From CAYRWR01 sp964537555 (GTDB lineage: Bacteria > Spirochaetota > Brevinematia > Brevinematales > CAYRWR01): DNA of 64,000 bases. A program made the position numbers and the translations under genes. Numbering within the stretch: position 1 is the stretch's first letter; every line of letters starts with the position of its first letter. Below, one piece after another: positions 1-8,376 of this stretch. The stretch is taken from contig CAZIAD010000001.1 of NCBI GenBank assembly GCA_964537555.1, positions 1 to 64,000 on the forward strand. The letters are read 5' to 3'. A model generated the notes under the pieces. That model searched no databases and was not told the origin of the DNA. It worked only from the letters and a program-made list of their open reading frames with translations.

Positions 1-286
1 TGTCCACTCCTGCTATCTTTCCCAGTTCCACTACTTTAGTCTGATCCACTACACCGGACAGATAGAGTTTCTGCTCCTGCATGATCTTTTCCAGGTGGTT
101 ACGGTCTATGATCTTATATTTCTTGGATTGGATCAAGTGTTCATTGAGGCTGTTCTCAAAGCTGGACTGGTCGGACTGCGATACTCCGCTACCTGCTTCT
201 ACAGGCAATACTGCAAAAGAGGTCTCCCCATAGATCGTTACTACACTTAACAGGAAAAATAATGCCGCTATTAAAGATTTTTTCAT
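1..286 (-). CDS. CsgG-family exported protein, N-terminal part (3' end outside window)
   Basis: The first 95 codons of a gene running off the left edge. It starts with a signal peptide (MKKSLIAALFFLLSV). The mature part has the look of the CsgG / FlgO-like fold: FAVLPVE, then a helix that ends in YKIIDRNHLEKIMQEQKL and GVVDQTKVVELGKIAGVD. This succession (xVxxRxxLxxIxxEQ, then GxxD...LGKxxGxD) is typical of CsgG family proteins, which in spirochaetes and other diderms are periplasmic or lipid-anchored proteins of mostly unknown role. The signal has no lipobox Cys, so a soluble periplasmic product is likely. The start is supported by a GGGGGT purine-rich stretch upstream. Function beyond the family is not inferable from this fragment. 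Confidence 0.72.
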   Translation of the reverse strand, partial: MKKSLIAALFFLLSVVTIYGETSFAVLPVEAGSGVSQSDQSSFENSLNEHLIQSKKYKIIDRNHLEKIMQEQKLYLSGVVDQTKVVELGKIAGVD

Positions 287-514
287 TTACACCCCCATTT
301 CGTATATAGAATACACTCCATCACACAATAATCTATAGTATTGTCCCGGTTTTCGCAAATTTGTGCTGTTTTTAATTCAAGACCTGTTACCCAAAAAATA
401 TTCATAAATGAAATGATAGATTTGAAGCGCTTGTATCTGATAAAGCTGGACGGGTGTCAATAAAATCAGTTTTGAACCATATTAAATAATATAGCACACT
501 TAATTGTTTTACTA

Positions 515-543
515 TTGACACATATTGTGAGCAATATTATAAT
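515..543 (+). promoter_or_regulatory. Consensus sigma-70 promoter with operator-like palindrome in the spacer
   Basis: TTGACA at 515-520 and TATAAT at 538-543 are separated by exactly 17 bp. The spacer holds the inverted repeat ATATTG-TGAG-CAATAT (522-537), so a repressor bound there would block the promoter. The core TTGTGAGCAA resembles LacI-family operators. It drives the CBM21 lipoprotein gene 36 bp downstream. Confidence 0.75.
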
Positions 544-578
544 ACATTGGTTCTATAATAAATAATTGGAGTATGAAA

Positions 579-1451
579 ATGAAAAAGATGAAGTTTGTTG
601 TTGTATTAGCAGTGCTTACTGCTTTCCTGTCATGTGGTAGTGTAGTCGACCAGACTGAGCTTTCCGGACAGGTGGATATTTCCGCCTATACTTCCGGCCT
701 GCCTGCGGTCCAGCTTATCAATGCCAAGACGGTAGTGCAAAATGGAAGCTTAAGTTCTACCTATAATGTAAAGTTTGCGGGAGACATCGAGCTGGAAAAT
801 ATCGCCTATTCCAAAGACGTAAAAGTAGTCTACAGTGTGGATGGCGGAGCCTGGAAGGAAGCCAGCGCGTCCTATGTGAAATCCCTGGGCAATAACCGGG
901 AACAATGGAAGTTTTCACTGGTTGCCAAGACCGTTGCTGTCACCGGAGACCCCAGAGCAGGATACAGCGGACCCAAAGTATCCATCCAGTTTGCCCTCAA
1001 ATATACGGTGAATGGAAAGGTATACTGGGATAATAACGGCGGCATTGGTGTTGATTACCGCATTACTACCCGTGCAGGTAGCGGAACCTCCACCCAGGGC
1101 CCTATCGCCTTTGCAAAACAAAATGTCGTTCTGGAATATGCTACCTACACTGACTTTCCGTCTACCTATTTCCGTGGTTTCATAGGTGTAAAAAAGATGA
1201 ACGGAAAGGTAGGAACGGTTAATGTGGTATATACCATTGATAACTGGAAGACTGTACAGACCGCTACAGCCAGTGCGCTCTACGCTGACTACCCTGACCA
1301 GCAGGTATTGTTTTTCGTAGGCCCTGGTACCGGTGACTGGCAGTCTGTGATACAGTTCGCCATCTCTCATGATGTAAATGGACAGACCTACTGGGACAAT
1401 AATGTAGGCCAGAACTATACAGTCAAAGCGGGTGTGACTGCACCTTATTAA
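579..1451 (+). CDS. Lipoprotein with two CBM21-type starch/glycogen-binding domains
   Basis: A 290-residue lipoprotein: signal peptide, lipobox FLSC with Cys19. ATG at 579 is chosen over the ATG at 573 because GGAG (568-571) lies 7 nt before 579 but touches 573. Two tandem domains follow, about residues 60-160 and 175-288. Each ends in the CBM21 signature, VNGKVYWDNNGG...DY in the first and VNGQTYWDNNVGQNY in the second. The first also has the upstream CBM21 strand ENIAYSKDVKVVYSVDGGAW. CBM21 binds alpha-1,4-glucans and is best known from fungal amylases and eukaryotic PP1 glycogen-targeting subunits. No catalytic domain is present, so capture of starch or glycogen at the cell surface is the likely role. 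The family call is strong; the physiological role is inferred. Confidence 0.8.
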   Translation: MKKMKFVVVLAVLTAFLSCGSVVDQTELSGQVDISAYTSGLPAVQLINAKTVVQNGSLSSTYNVKFAGDIELENIAYSKDVKVVYSVDGGAWKEASASYVKSLGNNREQWKFSLVAKTVAVTGDPRAGYSGPKVSIQFALKYTVNGKVYWDNNGGIGVDYRITTRAGSGTSTQGPIAFAKQNVVLEYATYTDFPSTYFRGFIGVKKMNGKVGTVNVVYTIDNWKTVQTATASALYADYPDQQVLFFVGPGTGDWQSVIQFAISHDVNGQTYWDNNVGQNYTVKAGVTAPY

Positions 1452-1468
1452 ACCAGATATTTTTATGC

Positions 1469-1495
1469 AAGCCCCGGGAGACCGGGGCTTTTCTT
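1469..1495 (+). terminator. Intrinsic terminator of the CBM21 lipoprotein gene
   Basis: A 9-bp perfect stem, AAGCCCCGG / CCGGGGCTT, closes a GAGA loop and is followed by a T-rich tract, 18 bp after the stop codon. Confidence 0.85.
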
Positions 1496-1519
1496 ATTAC
1501 AAACTATTACCCTCTGGCA

Positions 1520-1942
1520 TCAGGAAAAGCGGCTTACCGGGGTTATCTTCCATTTTCCATCCACATAGACCACCGTCATATTGGTAGTCCTGATAAATCC
1601 ATCCTCATAGGTGATGGTAAAGATTACCTTTGTCCCTTCTTTCAGTTCTTCTATTTTGATCACCTTTATGGACTCAATACTTTTTTGCCGGGAAATGTTT
1701 TTATCACAATATTTGGAATAATAGTCCAGGGTGATATTATCCCGTTTCAGGACATCAAAGGCAAACAGGGCTAATGACTCCTCATATTTCCCTTCATTGA
1801 TGAGCAGGAGGTACTTTACCATTACCGAGTCCGGGCTTTTACGCAGATGAAAAGATTTTTTTGACTTCACTGTGTGAGAGGCCAGACCGCAGGAATTCAG
1901 CACTATTAAGCTGAGAATAAAAACAATTCTTAATGACCTCAT
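1520..1942 (-). CDS. Small lipoprotein, NTF2/DUF4878-like
   Basis: A 140-residue lipoprotein. The start at 1942 is chosen because GGAAGG lies 5-6 nt before it; an upstream ATG at 1963 has no such site. The signal peptide ends in the lipobox LNSC (Cys18). The mature part begins with a helix (SVMVKYLLLINEGKYEESLALF) and ends in strands (KVIFTITYEDG, TTNMTVVYVDGKWKI). That helix-then-sheet plan, finishing in DGKWKI, is the usual look of NTF2-like / DUF4878 lipoproteins. The function of such proteins is unknown. It is convergent with the CBM21 gene and probably uses the same terminator region. Confidence 0.6.
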   Translation of the reverse strand: MRSLRIVFILSLIVLNSCGLASHTVKSKKSFHLRKSPDSVMVKYLLLINEGKYEESLALFAFDVLKRDNITLDYYSKYCDKNISRQKSIESIKVIKIEELKEGTKVIFTITYEDGFIRTTNMTVVYVDGKWKITPVSRFS

Positions 1943-2117
1943 TTTTACCTTCCTTATAAACAAAAAATCCTGTATGCATAGGCCTATAGCCGAATCCTAT
2001 CCCTTAATCTGAATATATCTGCTGAAATATCCCGAAAGCTCACATTTTTCATTTTAGGCCGCATCAGTAATAAATATCGTATCTCAGAAGCTGTTTGTTT
2101 AATAAATAAAACAAAAA

Positions 2118-2140
2118 ACCCGGGATTATTTATCCCGGGT
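2118..2140 (-). terminator. Intrinsic terminator of the propeller lipoprotein gene
   Basis: Perfect 9-bp stem ACCCGGGAT / ATCCCGGGT with a 5-nt loop. On the minus strand it is followed by a run of T (A-run at 2111-2118 on the plus strand). Confidence 0.85.
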
Positions 2141-2163
2141 AATAGAGTATTTCAGTCAGAAAA

Positions 2164-3183
2164 TCATTCCTGAGGAATAGTCCCTATGAGCTTATTGGAA
2201 TAGTACTGGTCAAAGGGATAAAACTGTATCAATTCATTTATAGTGTTCACATTATACCGGTACAGGTCATAATCCCCATCCGTCTCACGGTCCGAAGAAA
2301 AATAGATCTTCCCCTGCCGGGCAGGGTCCTGCCAGTCAATAAAAGGATCCCGGTCATCGCTGCTGCTCCTGAATGCATCAGGTATACGGGCATAGCTGTT
2401 CTCTACAACGGGTACCTGAAAGGTGAAATCCTGTACATCTCCATAAAGGTAGAGTTGATTGTGATCATTACCTCCCTGGCTGTACAGAATGATCCGGTTT
2501 ACAAAGGGATAAAAGGTATCATTGTAGTAGGTACTGGTATCATAGATCTTCTGGACTAATGCATTGGTATTTGTGGCAGGATAATACCAGTCTATGGAAA
2601 AGCCATCAAACCAGTAAGACACATAATAATTAGTACCATAACTGATATTGATATACATGTTATAAGGATTGACTTCCATAGATATTCCGCTAAAACCATT
2701 GCTTAACAGACTGATATCATAATATCCCTGAAAATCGATCTGAAAGCTCACATCATCCTGGAGGGTAGATGTCACTAAATAGCTGAATCCATTACTTTCC
2801 CGGGTAAACAACAGGAAAAGATCAAAAGTCTGTAGTTCTCCGTTATAAATCCAGGTGATCATTGGATTTTTTTCATGATTCGTAGTATTGATATCCGGCC
2901 CCAGAGGCTGAGGCTGGGAAAAGACTCCCTCACTGTTCATAGCCGCATAGTAGATATCAAAATCACCTCCCCGGTCTGAAGCAAAAAACAGGATGGGATT
3001 GGCTCCATTGGTATTACGGAACAGATACGGGGTGATCTCGTCTGAACCGGGCAGGGACAAAGACCCTCCTCCCGCGATGGCCAGGAGTTGACTTTGATCT
3101 CCGCTCACAGCCTGTTGAGAGAAATATCCGGAACAGGCACTGACAGACAGTATGGCCATGGTGATAGCTATTATCTTTTTCAT
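2164..3183 (-). CDS. Lipoprotein with PD40/TolB-type beta-propeller repeats
   Basis: A 339-residue lipoprotein. The start at 3183 (MKKIIAITMAIL) follows a strong GGGGGGAG site; an in-frame ATG 51 nt further up lacks one. The lipobox is VSAC with Cys17. Near residues 60-75 is FFASDRGGDFDIYYAA and near residues 300-315 IYFSSDRETDGDYDLYRY, both copies of the PD40 motif (F-x-S-D-R-x-G-x-D-I-Y) of TolB-like propellers. The middle is Tyr- and Asn-rich and less regular, so only the first and last blades are clear. Such proteins act in the periplasm or at the surface as binding scaffolds; no ligand can be named. It stands alone, with its own terminator. Confidence 0.7.
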   Translation of the reverse strand: MKKIIAITMAILSVSACSGYFSQQAVSGDQSQLLAIAGGGSLSLPGSDEITPYLFRNTNGANPILFFASDRGGDFDIYYAAMNSEGVFSQPQPLGPDINTTNHEKNPMITWIYNGELQTFDLFLLFTRESNGFSYLVTSTLQDDVSFQIDFQGYYDISLLSNGFSGISMEVNPYNMYINISYGTNYYVSYWFDGFSIDWYYPATNTNALVQKIYDTSTYYNDTFYPFVNRIILYSQGGNDHNQLYLYGDVQDFTFQVPVVENSYARIPDAFRSSSDDRDPFIDWQDPARQGKIYFSSDRETDGDYDLYRYNVNTINELIQFYPFDQYYSNKLIGTIPQE

Positions 3184-3524
3184 ATACTCCCCCCGGAGAT
3201 TTTTAGGATGAAAAGGGCTTATAATCCTCGTCATCCTTATACACAGGTCATTACGTTCTGATTTTAGCCCCGGAGCAGTCAGCAGGAAGATTTTTGATTG
3301 ATATTACCTGAAATTATACCCGGGCCGCCCTGATTGAAATCTACAAAATCCTATATATTTAATATTATATAAAACAGAGAAAAATGACAAGTTTATTCCT
3401 ACTTAATTTATATTATTAACAATGTAGTTTTCAGATCCTCAGTTATATTTTCATAAAACCCGGCATAATCCTCAGCTGCATCGCTATAAACGCCTACCCG
3501 GAATAAGCGAGTTTCTTAAATAAT
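3184..3524. other. AT-rich intergenic region without a gene
   Basis: About 340 bp between the propeller lipoprotein and the leuD terminator. It contains no open frame with a ribosome-binding site. It should hold the promoter of the lipoprotein gene, but no convincing -35/-10 pair was found. Confidence 0.5.
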
Positions 3525-3557
3525 ACAGGGGGCTGCCTTTTGAGACATGCCCCCTGT
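3525..3557 (-). terminator. Terminator downstream of leuD
   Basis: Perfect 9-bp stem ACAGGGGGC / GCCCCCTGT with a 15-nt loop, 28 bp after the leuD stop. The T-run is better on the plus strand (TTTTTAT), so it may work in both directions. Confidence 0.65.
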
Positions 3558-3584
3558 TTTTATAGTCGACTTAATCCATCCCAC

Positions 3585-4181
3585 TTAAAAGTTCAGATAA
3601 GGCACCCTGGCCCGGGTGGCATCGGTCAGTTTCTCATTGGCCAGCATCTCCAGCATGGTGTTCCAGAATCCTCCCACCAGGCTGCGACGGTGACTGTCCT
3701 GCAGAAATACCGATATACTGAAGTCCCCGTAGCTCAGCTTCTGCTGCTCTATGTCGATCTGTATCTCGCAGGCCGGGTCATCCTGTATGACCTGCATCAG
3801 ATTGGCGATGTCGGCCTGGTCGGCTGTCATGACAGGTACACCGTTGGCTATACAGTTACCCGCGAAGATCTCGGCAAAGCTCTCCGCGATGATGGCCTTG
3901 ATCCCGAAACGCATCAGGGCCTGGGGGGCGTGCTCCCGGCTCGATCCGCAGCCGAAGTTCTTATTTGCCGCCAGTATGGAGGCCCCTTTGTACTTGGCTT
4001 CGTTAAAGGGGTGGTCCTTGGGGCTGCCGTCCTCGTTAAAGCGGGCGTCATAAAAGGCATAACGTCCCAGGTCGTCAAAAGTGACGCACTTCATAAAGCG
4101 GGCCGGTATGATACGGTCCGTGTCCAGGTCATTGCCCGGGACGGGGATGCCGGTGCCGTGTACTTCTTTTATCTCATTCAT
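3585..4181 (-). CDS. leuD: 3-isopropylmalate dehydratase, small subunit
   Basis: Small (swivelling) subunit of isopropylmalate isomerase, which converts 2- to 3-isopropylmalate in leucine synthesis together with LeuC. The 198-residue length is normal. Family marks: PGNDLDTDRIIPARFMK near residue 15, FGCGSSREHAPQAL near residue 75, and GIKAIIAESFAEIFAGNC after it. The start at 4181 has GAGGAG 8 nt upstream, and a longer frame would run into leuC without its own site. It follows leuC by 13 bp and is co-transcribed with it. Confidence 0.95.
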   Translation of the reverse strand: MNEIKEVHGTGIPVPGNDLDTDRIIPARFMKCVTFDDLGRYAFYDARFNEDGSPKDHPFNEAKYKGASILAANKNFGCGSSREHAPQALMRFGIKAIIAESFAEIFAGNCIANGVPVMTADQADIANLMQVIQDDPACEIQIDIEQQKLSYGDFSISVFLQDSHRRSLVGGFWNTMLEMLANEKLTDATRARVPYLNF

Positions 4182-4194
4182 ATCATTGCTCCTC

Positions 4195-5592
4195 TTAGAT
4201 AATATCCCGGATATCGCTGACCACACCCTTGATAGCGGCTACCGCTACCATGGCCGGGCTCATGAGCAGGGTCCGTCCGCTGGGACTGCCCTGACGGCCT
4301 TTGAAGTTCCGGTTGGATGATGAGGCGGACAGCTCCGGCCCCTTGAGCTTGTCGGGATTCATGGCCAGACACATAGAGCAGCCTGCATTGCGCCATTCAA
4401 ATCCGGCGGCCGTGAATATCTTGTCCAGGCCCTCTTTCTCAGCCTGTTCCTTGACCGGTACCGATCCCGGCACTACTATAGCCCGCACATGGGGGGCTAC
4501 CTTTTGGCCCTTGAGGAGCTGTATGACCCGGGCCGCCTCACGAAAGTCGGAGATACGTCCGTTGGTACAGCTGCCGATAAAGGCTACATCTATCTTTTTA
4601 CCCTTCATGGCATCGCCCCGTTTAAAGCCCATGTGCTCCATGGCTTCATCCAGGGTAGCTTCTTCATTTTCCGATACCTTTACCGGAATGGTCTGACTGA
4701 TGGCCACGCCCTGCCCGGGGTTGATCCCGTAGGTCACCATGGGCTCGATAGTGCTACCATCTATCTCTACCACATCGTCGTAGTGAGCGTCGGGGTCGGA
4801 ACGCAGGGAGTCCCAGAAGGCCACCGCTTTATCCCAGTCTTTAGGGCTGAACTTCTTTCCCTTCAGGTAGTCATAGGTGGTCTGGTCGGGCAGGACGTAA
4901 CCCATACGGGCCCCGCCCTCTATGCTCATGTTACACACCGTCATGCGTTCTTCCATAGTCATGTTGTCGAACACCTCACCGGCATACTCATAGGCATAAC
5001 CGATACCGCCCTTGACGCCCAGCTGCTCGATGATCTTGAGGATCACGTCCTTGGCATAGACCCCTTTTCCCAGCCTGCCCTTGACCACGATCTTACGCAG
5101 TTTGGGCTTGGACAGGGCCAAACAGCCTGTAGCCAGTACGTCCCGAATCTGGGAGGTACCGATACCGAAGGCCAGTGCCCCGAAAGCCCCGTGGGTGGAG
5201 GTGTGGGAGTCCCCGCACACTATGGTCATACCGGGCTGAGTGAGTCCGTTCTCAGGCCCTACGATATGGACCACTCCCTGATTGGCATGCCCCAGCCCGT
5301 AATAGGTGAGGCCGTGTTCTTTGGTATTATTTTCTATAGCCTGCAGCATCTCCTCGGCCAGGGGGTCCTGCAGGGGCCGGGCCTGGCTGTCGGTGGGCAC
5401 AATATGGTCCACCGTGGCAAAGTTCCGGTCCGGGTATTTTACTTTGATTCCCTGTTCTTTGAGCATGGCGAATGCCTGGGGGCTGGTCACCTCATGCAGC
5501 ATCTGCAGGCCGATCAGGAGCTGATCCACCCCGCTATTGAGCTCGGCTACCTTGTGCATCTCCCATACTTTGTCTAACAGACTCTTTCCCAT
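4195..5592 (-). CDS. leuC: 3-isopropylmalate dehydratase, large subunit
   Basis: Catalytic subunit of isopropylmalate isomerase, 465 residues (normal size). It carries the three Cys ligands of the [4Fe-4S] cluster: one in FIGSCTNGRISDFREAA near residue 345 and two in NAGCSMCLAMNPD near residue 405. VCGDSHTSTHGAFGALAFG near residue 125 is the conserved substrate/cluster region. First gene of the leuCD unit. No valine- or leucine-rich leader was found upstream, unlike ilvBN in this window. Confidence 0.96.
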   Translation of the reverse strand: MGKSLLDKVWEMHKVAELNSGVDQLLIGLQMLHEVTSPQAFAMLKEQGIKVKYPDRNFATVDHIVPTDSQARPLQDPLAEEMLQAIENNTKEHGLTYYGLGHANQGVVHIVGPENGLTQPGMTIVCGDSHTSTHGAFGALAFGIGTSQIRDVLATGCLALSKPKLRKIVVKGRLGKGVYAKDVILKIIEQLGVKGGIGYAYEYAGEVFDNMTMEERMTVCNMSIEGGARMGYVLPDQTTYDYLKGKKFSPKDWDKAVAFWDSLRSDPDAHYDDVVEIDGSTIEPMVTYGINPGQGVAISQTIPVKVSENEEATLDEAMEHMGFKRGDAMKGKKIDVAFIGSCTNGRISDFREAARVIQLLKGQKVAPHVRAIVVPGSVPVKEQAEKEGLDKIFTAAGFEWRNAGCSMCLAMNPDKLKGPELSASSSNRNFKGRQGSPSGRTLLMSPAMVAVAAIKGVVSDIRDII

Positions 5593-5803
5593 AATAGTTT
5601 CCTCATGCGTTTTTCTGTGTCAGCTAAATTTTAATACAGGCTTTTAAAAAAAGCGAAAAAATCATAATTATATTACAAAGTTATACAACAATACCTTTTT
5701 CGGCAAGCCTGGTTTTAACATTATAAATGAGCTTTACCGCTGAGGACGCAAAGGGCGCTGAGTTTGTGGGGCCAGATTCAGGCCTGAGTTGGATTTCTTC
5801 GCC

Positions 5804-5837
5804 GACTTTCGACTTTCAACTTTTGACTTTTGACTTA
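5804..5837. repeat. Imperfect tandem heptamer (GACTTTC-like), about five units
   Basis: Reads GACTTTC GACTTTC AACTTTT GACTTTT GACTTA. It is short, non-coding and AT-rich, lying in the spacer between leuC and the serine hydrolase. Confidence 0.7.
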
Positions 5838-5881
5838 TTCTGCCCGGTGCCTCGGTCTTGGCCGGAAGGTACCAGATGACG

Positions 5882-5893
5882 GAGAGGCCTGTG
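5882..5893 (+). repeat. 12-bp direct repeat GAGAGGCCTGTG, copy 1
   Basis: Identical to 7468-7479 in the same orientation. The two copies bracket the serine hydrolase gene. The same word in shorter form (GAGAGGC) ends both inverted-repeat elements at 13.6 and 14.65 kb. Confidence 0.6.
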
Positions 5894-5917
5894 ATATAGG
5901 AGGGATTCAACTATCTC

Positions 5918-7315
5918 TTACTTCTTTTTACTGAATAAACACCTGTCTACTTTTAAAAATACATTCTCCTCATTTTCAAAGAACAATATTGTTTCTTTAT
6001 CAGAAAAATTATATGTGTAGAAGTTCATGCATTCACTATCATTGTTTTCCGGAAATATAGGGAAATCAAAAGGGTTTTCTTCCCTTAAAATTTTCACAGA
6101 AAGATAACCCGACTTATCACTGACTTCAAATTGATATATATCTTTGTAAGTGGAGTATTTTCCTGTTAATTTTTTCCAGTGTTTTTCCTTTTTATAGGCA
6201 TAATTATTTTTCATGGGATCCACTCCAAGGTATGCCTGTAGTAGAGCTGTAGTGTGCCTAAAATAGGGAGAGGAAGAAGCATTGGAAAGAAGAATGACAC
6301 CTGCCTCTAATTCCGGCAACAAAATAATTTGAGTTGTGTAATTTGCGGTAGCTCCCCCGTGCCTGACAACTTTTTTTCCGTGAAAATCTGACAATAAAAC
6401 CCAACCCAGGCCATATCCCTCACTCTTTGCCTCTGGCATTGATAAAGCAAAATCATCTGAATAACTGTGTTTAGCAGTAAGATCATCCCAAGATTTCTTA
6501 TTTTGTAATAAACTTTTATCCTGAGTCATCACTGCCTGAACATATTTCGCCAGATCCGGTATATTGCTTGTGATACCACCTGCCGCATAAAGATTGTTAT
6601 CTATAGTTCTCTGGATAGCTAATATTGCTTTAGCCTTGTTTACATAGCCTTTGGCTAATTCCGGGTTTTCCAGAAAATCCTTTTCATCTATGAAACTGGA
6701 ATTCTTCATTTCCAAAGGAGTAAAAATATTTTGTGTGATATAGTCTTTATATTTCATTCCGGACAAGTCCTCAATGATAAATCCTAATAGATCATACCCT
6801 CCATTAAAATAGAAAAATTGCTCCCCGGGTGCAAACTGTACCTCATCTTGTGCGTTATTTATAAATCGCATAATGTCATCTCTACTGCTCATTGGGATGA
6901 TGGGAATGTCTTTTTCGTCATCAGTAAAATAATTGATTTTTACTGCTGTATCCAGGGCAGGAATTCCACTGGAATGACTGAGGAGGTGTTTTATAGTGAT
7001 GGGTTTATCTTTATCACCAAGGGTAAAATCAAGATGTCTGGAAACAGGGTCATTGATATCCAGCAGGCCTTTCTCTGATAACTGAAGTATAGCGATAGCT
7101 GTGAATGCCTTGGTACACGATCCAATTCCGAATACACTGTTTATAGTTATCGGTTCATTGGTACTCCTGTCTTTTGTGCCAAAACATGCTTCATATTTGA
7201 TTTCACCTTTTTCTATTAGAGCCACAACTGTTCCGGGTATTCTACTCGTTGCCATATTATCCGCGATTTTATCTTCAAAAATGGGTATAAATTTCTGCAA
7301 TTCTGTCTGATTCAT
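5918..7315 (-). CDS. Serine hydrolase, beta-lactamase / penicillin-binding-protein-like family
   Basis: A 465-residue protein of the class C beta-lactamase-related family (PF00144). The catalytic S-x-x-K is in GIGSCTKAFTAIA near residue 67. The Tyr motif is likely FFYFNGGYDLLG near residue 165 (Y-x-N). The third motif is RHGGATANYTTQ near residue 320. A C-terminal domain of about 100 residues follows. No signal peptide is seen, so the product looks cytoplasmic. The family includes esterases, D-amino peptidases and beta-lactamases; the substrate cannot be told here. An AGAAGGAGA site supports the start. Base composition is more AT-rich than the leu genes, and the gene lies between two 12-bp direct repeats, which hints at acquisition by transfer. 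Confidence 0.85.
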   Translation of the reverse strand: MNQTELQKFIPIFEDKIADNMATSRIPGTVVALIEKGEIKYEACFGTKDRSTNEPITINSVFGIGSCTKAFTAIAILQLSEKGLLDINDPVSRHLDFTLGDKDKPITIKHLLSHSSGIPALDTAVKINYFTDDEKDIPIIPMSSRDDIMRFINNAQDEVQFAPGEQFFYFNGGYDLLGFIIEDLSGMKYKDYITQNIFTPLEMKNSSFIDEKDFLENPELAKGYVNKAKAILAIQRTIDNNLYAAGGITSNIPDLAKYVQAVMTQDKSLLQNKKSWDDLTAKHSYSDDFALSMPEAKSEGYGLGWVLLSDFHGKKVVRHGGATANYTTQIILLPELEAGVILLSNASSSPYFRHTTALLQAYLGVDPMKNNYAYKKEKHWKKLTGKYSTYKDIYQFEVSDKSGYLSVKILREENPFDFPIFPENNDSECMNFYTYNFSDKETILFFENEENVFLKVDRCLFSKKK

Positions 7316-7467
7316 AGATATCTCCTTCTAGTGAAAGTAAATTCTTTATATTTTATTTCATAAAACTCATTTTCCATGTAATAGATGCCGCTTTATGCAC
7401 CTCCATTAAAGATAACAGATAGGGTGACAGTGATTGTTCCTTATCCATTTCTTCAAATCTAATCACC

Positions 7468-7479
7468 GAGAGGCCTGTG
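7468..7479 (+). repeat. 12-bp direct repeat GAGAGGCCTGTG, copy 2
   Basis: Second copy, upstream of the serine hydrolase gene; same orientation as 5882-5893. Confidence 0.6.
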
Positions 7480-7501
7480 TTGTATTATGGGCATTTATTA
7501 T

Positions 7502-8239
7502 TCACTTTATCATTTTTCCAAAATAGATATAAGAACTTAGGCTATAGAAGTACTCTTCCTTCTCATCTAGATCTTTCATTTCCTTAATGATCTTCAGATG
7601 GTCTTCGGACCCTATGACCCCTTTTTCCACAAGGGCATTAAGGTCCATCATTCGGTCGAATCCGTACGAGCCTTCTTCAAATCTGGTTTCAATGAGGTTG
7701 AAGATCTCGGGCTGACCCTGAAATCTGCCTGAACTTTGGAAGAATCCCCACAGCTTACGGCCCATCATTCCGTCACAGGCATCCATCCAGCCTTGTTCCC
7801 AGTCTGCAAATCTGTGCACAAAGTCCCGGATCAAATCCTTGTTTTCTGAATTCCAGACCTGTGTGTCCCAATCCCAGTGGGCAAACAGAACCCGGCCTCC
7901 CGGTTTAAGAATACGGCACAATTCTTCCAGCAGCACTGTCTTGTCAGGGATACACTCCAGTACATCTACAGAAAGGATAACATCGAAGCTGTTGTCCGGG
8001 AAATCAAAGGCATCAACAAATTTTTGGACTTTGAAGTCTATACCGGGAAAATGCTCAGAGGCATAATCCTGTGATTCAGGCAGAGAATTCGTTCCGATCA
8101 GGATGCTGTTGGGTGAAACATGTTTCTTTACTTCTCCCAGGAGCTGGCCATTACCGCAGCCAAAGTCGAGGATGCTATAATCCATATCCTTATCCAGGTT
8201 CAAAAGTTCGATTATTCTTTGGCTGAGATGATGTTTCAT
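7502..8239 (-). CDS. Class I SAM-dependent methyltransferase
   Basis: A 245-residue enzyme with the SAM-binding motif I YSILDFGCGNGQLLGEV near residue 22. Motif II/III material follows: SFDVILSVDVLECIPDKTVLLEEL near residue 90 and ILKPGGRVLFAHWDWDT near residue 115. This is the Methyltransf_11/UbiE-type core. The C-terminal half (RFADWEQGWMDACDGMMGRKLWG) resembles small-molecule methyltransferases, but the substrate is unknown. The start has AGGGAG upstream. It lies in the accessory patch, with the GNAT genes upstream on the same strand. Confidence 0.82.
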   Translation of the reverse strand: MKHHLSQRIIELLNLDKDMDYSILDFGCGNGQLLGEVKKHVSPNSILIGTNSLPESQDYASEHFPGIDFKVQKFVDAFDFPDNSFDVILSVDVLECIPDKTVLLEELCRILKPGGRVLFAHWDWDTQVWNSENKDLIRDFVHRFADWEQGWMDACDGMMGRKLWGFFQSSGRFQGQPEIFNLIETRFEEGSYGFDRMMDLNALVEKGVIGSEDHLKIIKEMKDLDEKEEYFYSLSSYIYFGKMIK

Positions 8240-8376
8240 CTGACACTCCCTGAAGGCCTAAAAAGTATTAGCCTCTCTTTTTTATCTATTAAGACCAGAT
8301 CCAACCAGCCTGGCAAATGAAGTGAGGACATTGCGCGGCAATAGTAGCGTCTGTGTCCTGCATTGAATTTGCTCAA

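Larger units (their letters stand above)
5593..5917. other. Intergenic region with remnants of repeats
   Basis: No gene. It contains the leuC promoter region (TATAAT-like sites around 5660-5675 on the minus strand), a repeat-like stretch ACCGCTGAGGACGCAAAGGG at 5736-5755, a heptad repeat (5804-5837), and the word GAGAGGCCTGTG at 5882-5893. It marks the border between the leu operon and an AT-richer accessory patch. Confidence 0.5.

Noticed and set aside
4489..5577. Long antisense frame opposite leuC
   Set aside because: Shadow of a well-supported gene. The translation is rich in His, Gly and Leu as expected from the reverse frame of GC-rich codons.
5804..5837. CRISPR-like repetition
   Set aside because: Units are contiguous heptads without spacers; no cas genes are present. 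No CRISPR array was found anywhere in the window.
8325..8359. Hairpin AGGACA-TTGC / GCAA...TGTCCT as a terminator of the GNAT gene
   Set aside because: It has a bulged stem and no T-run on either strand.
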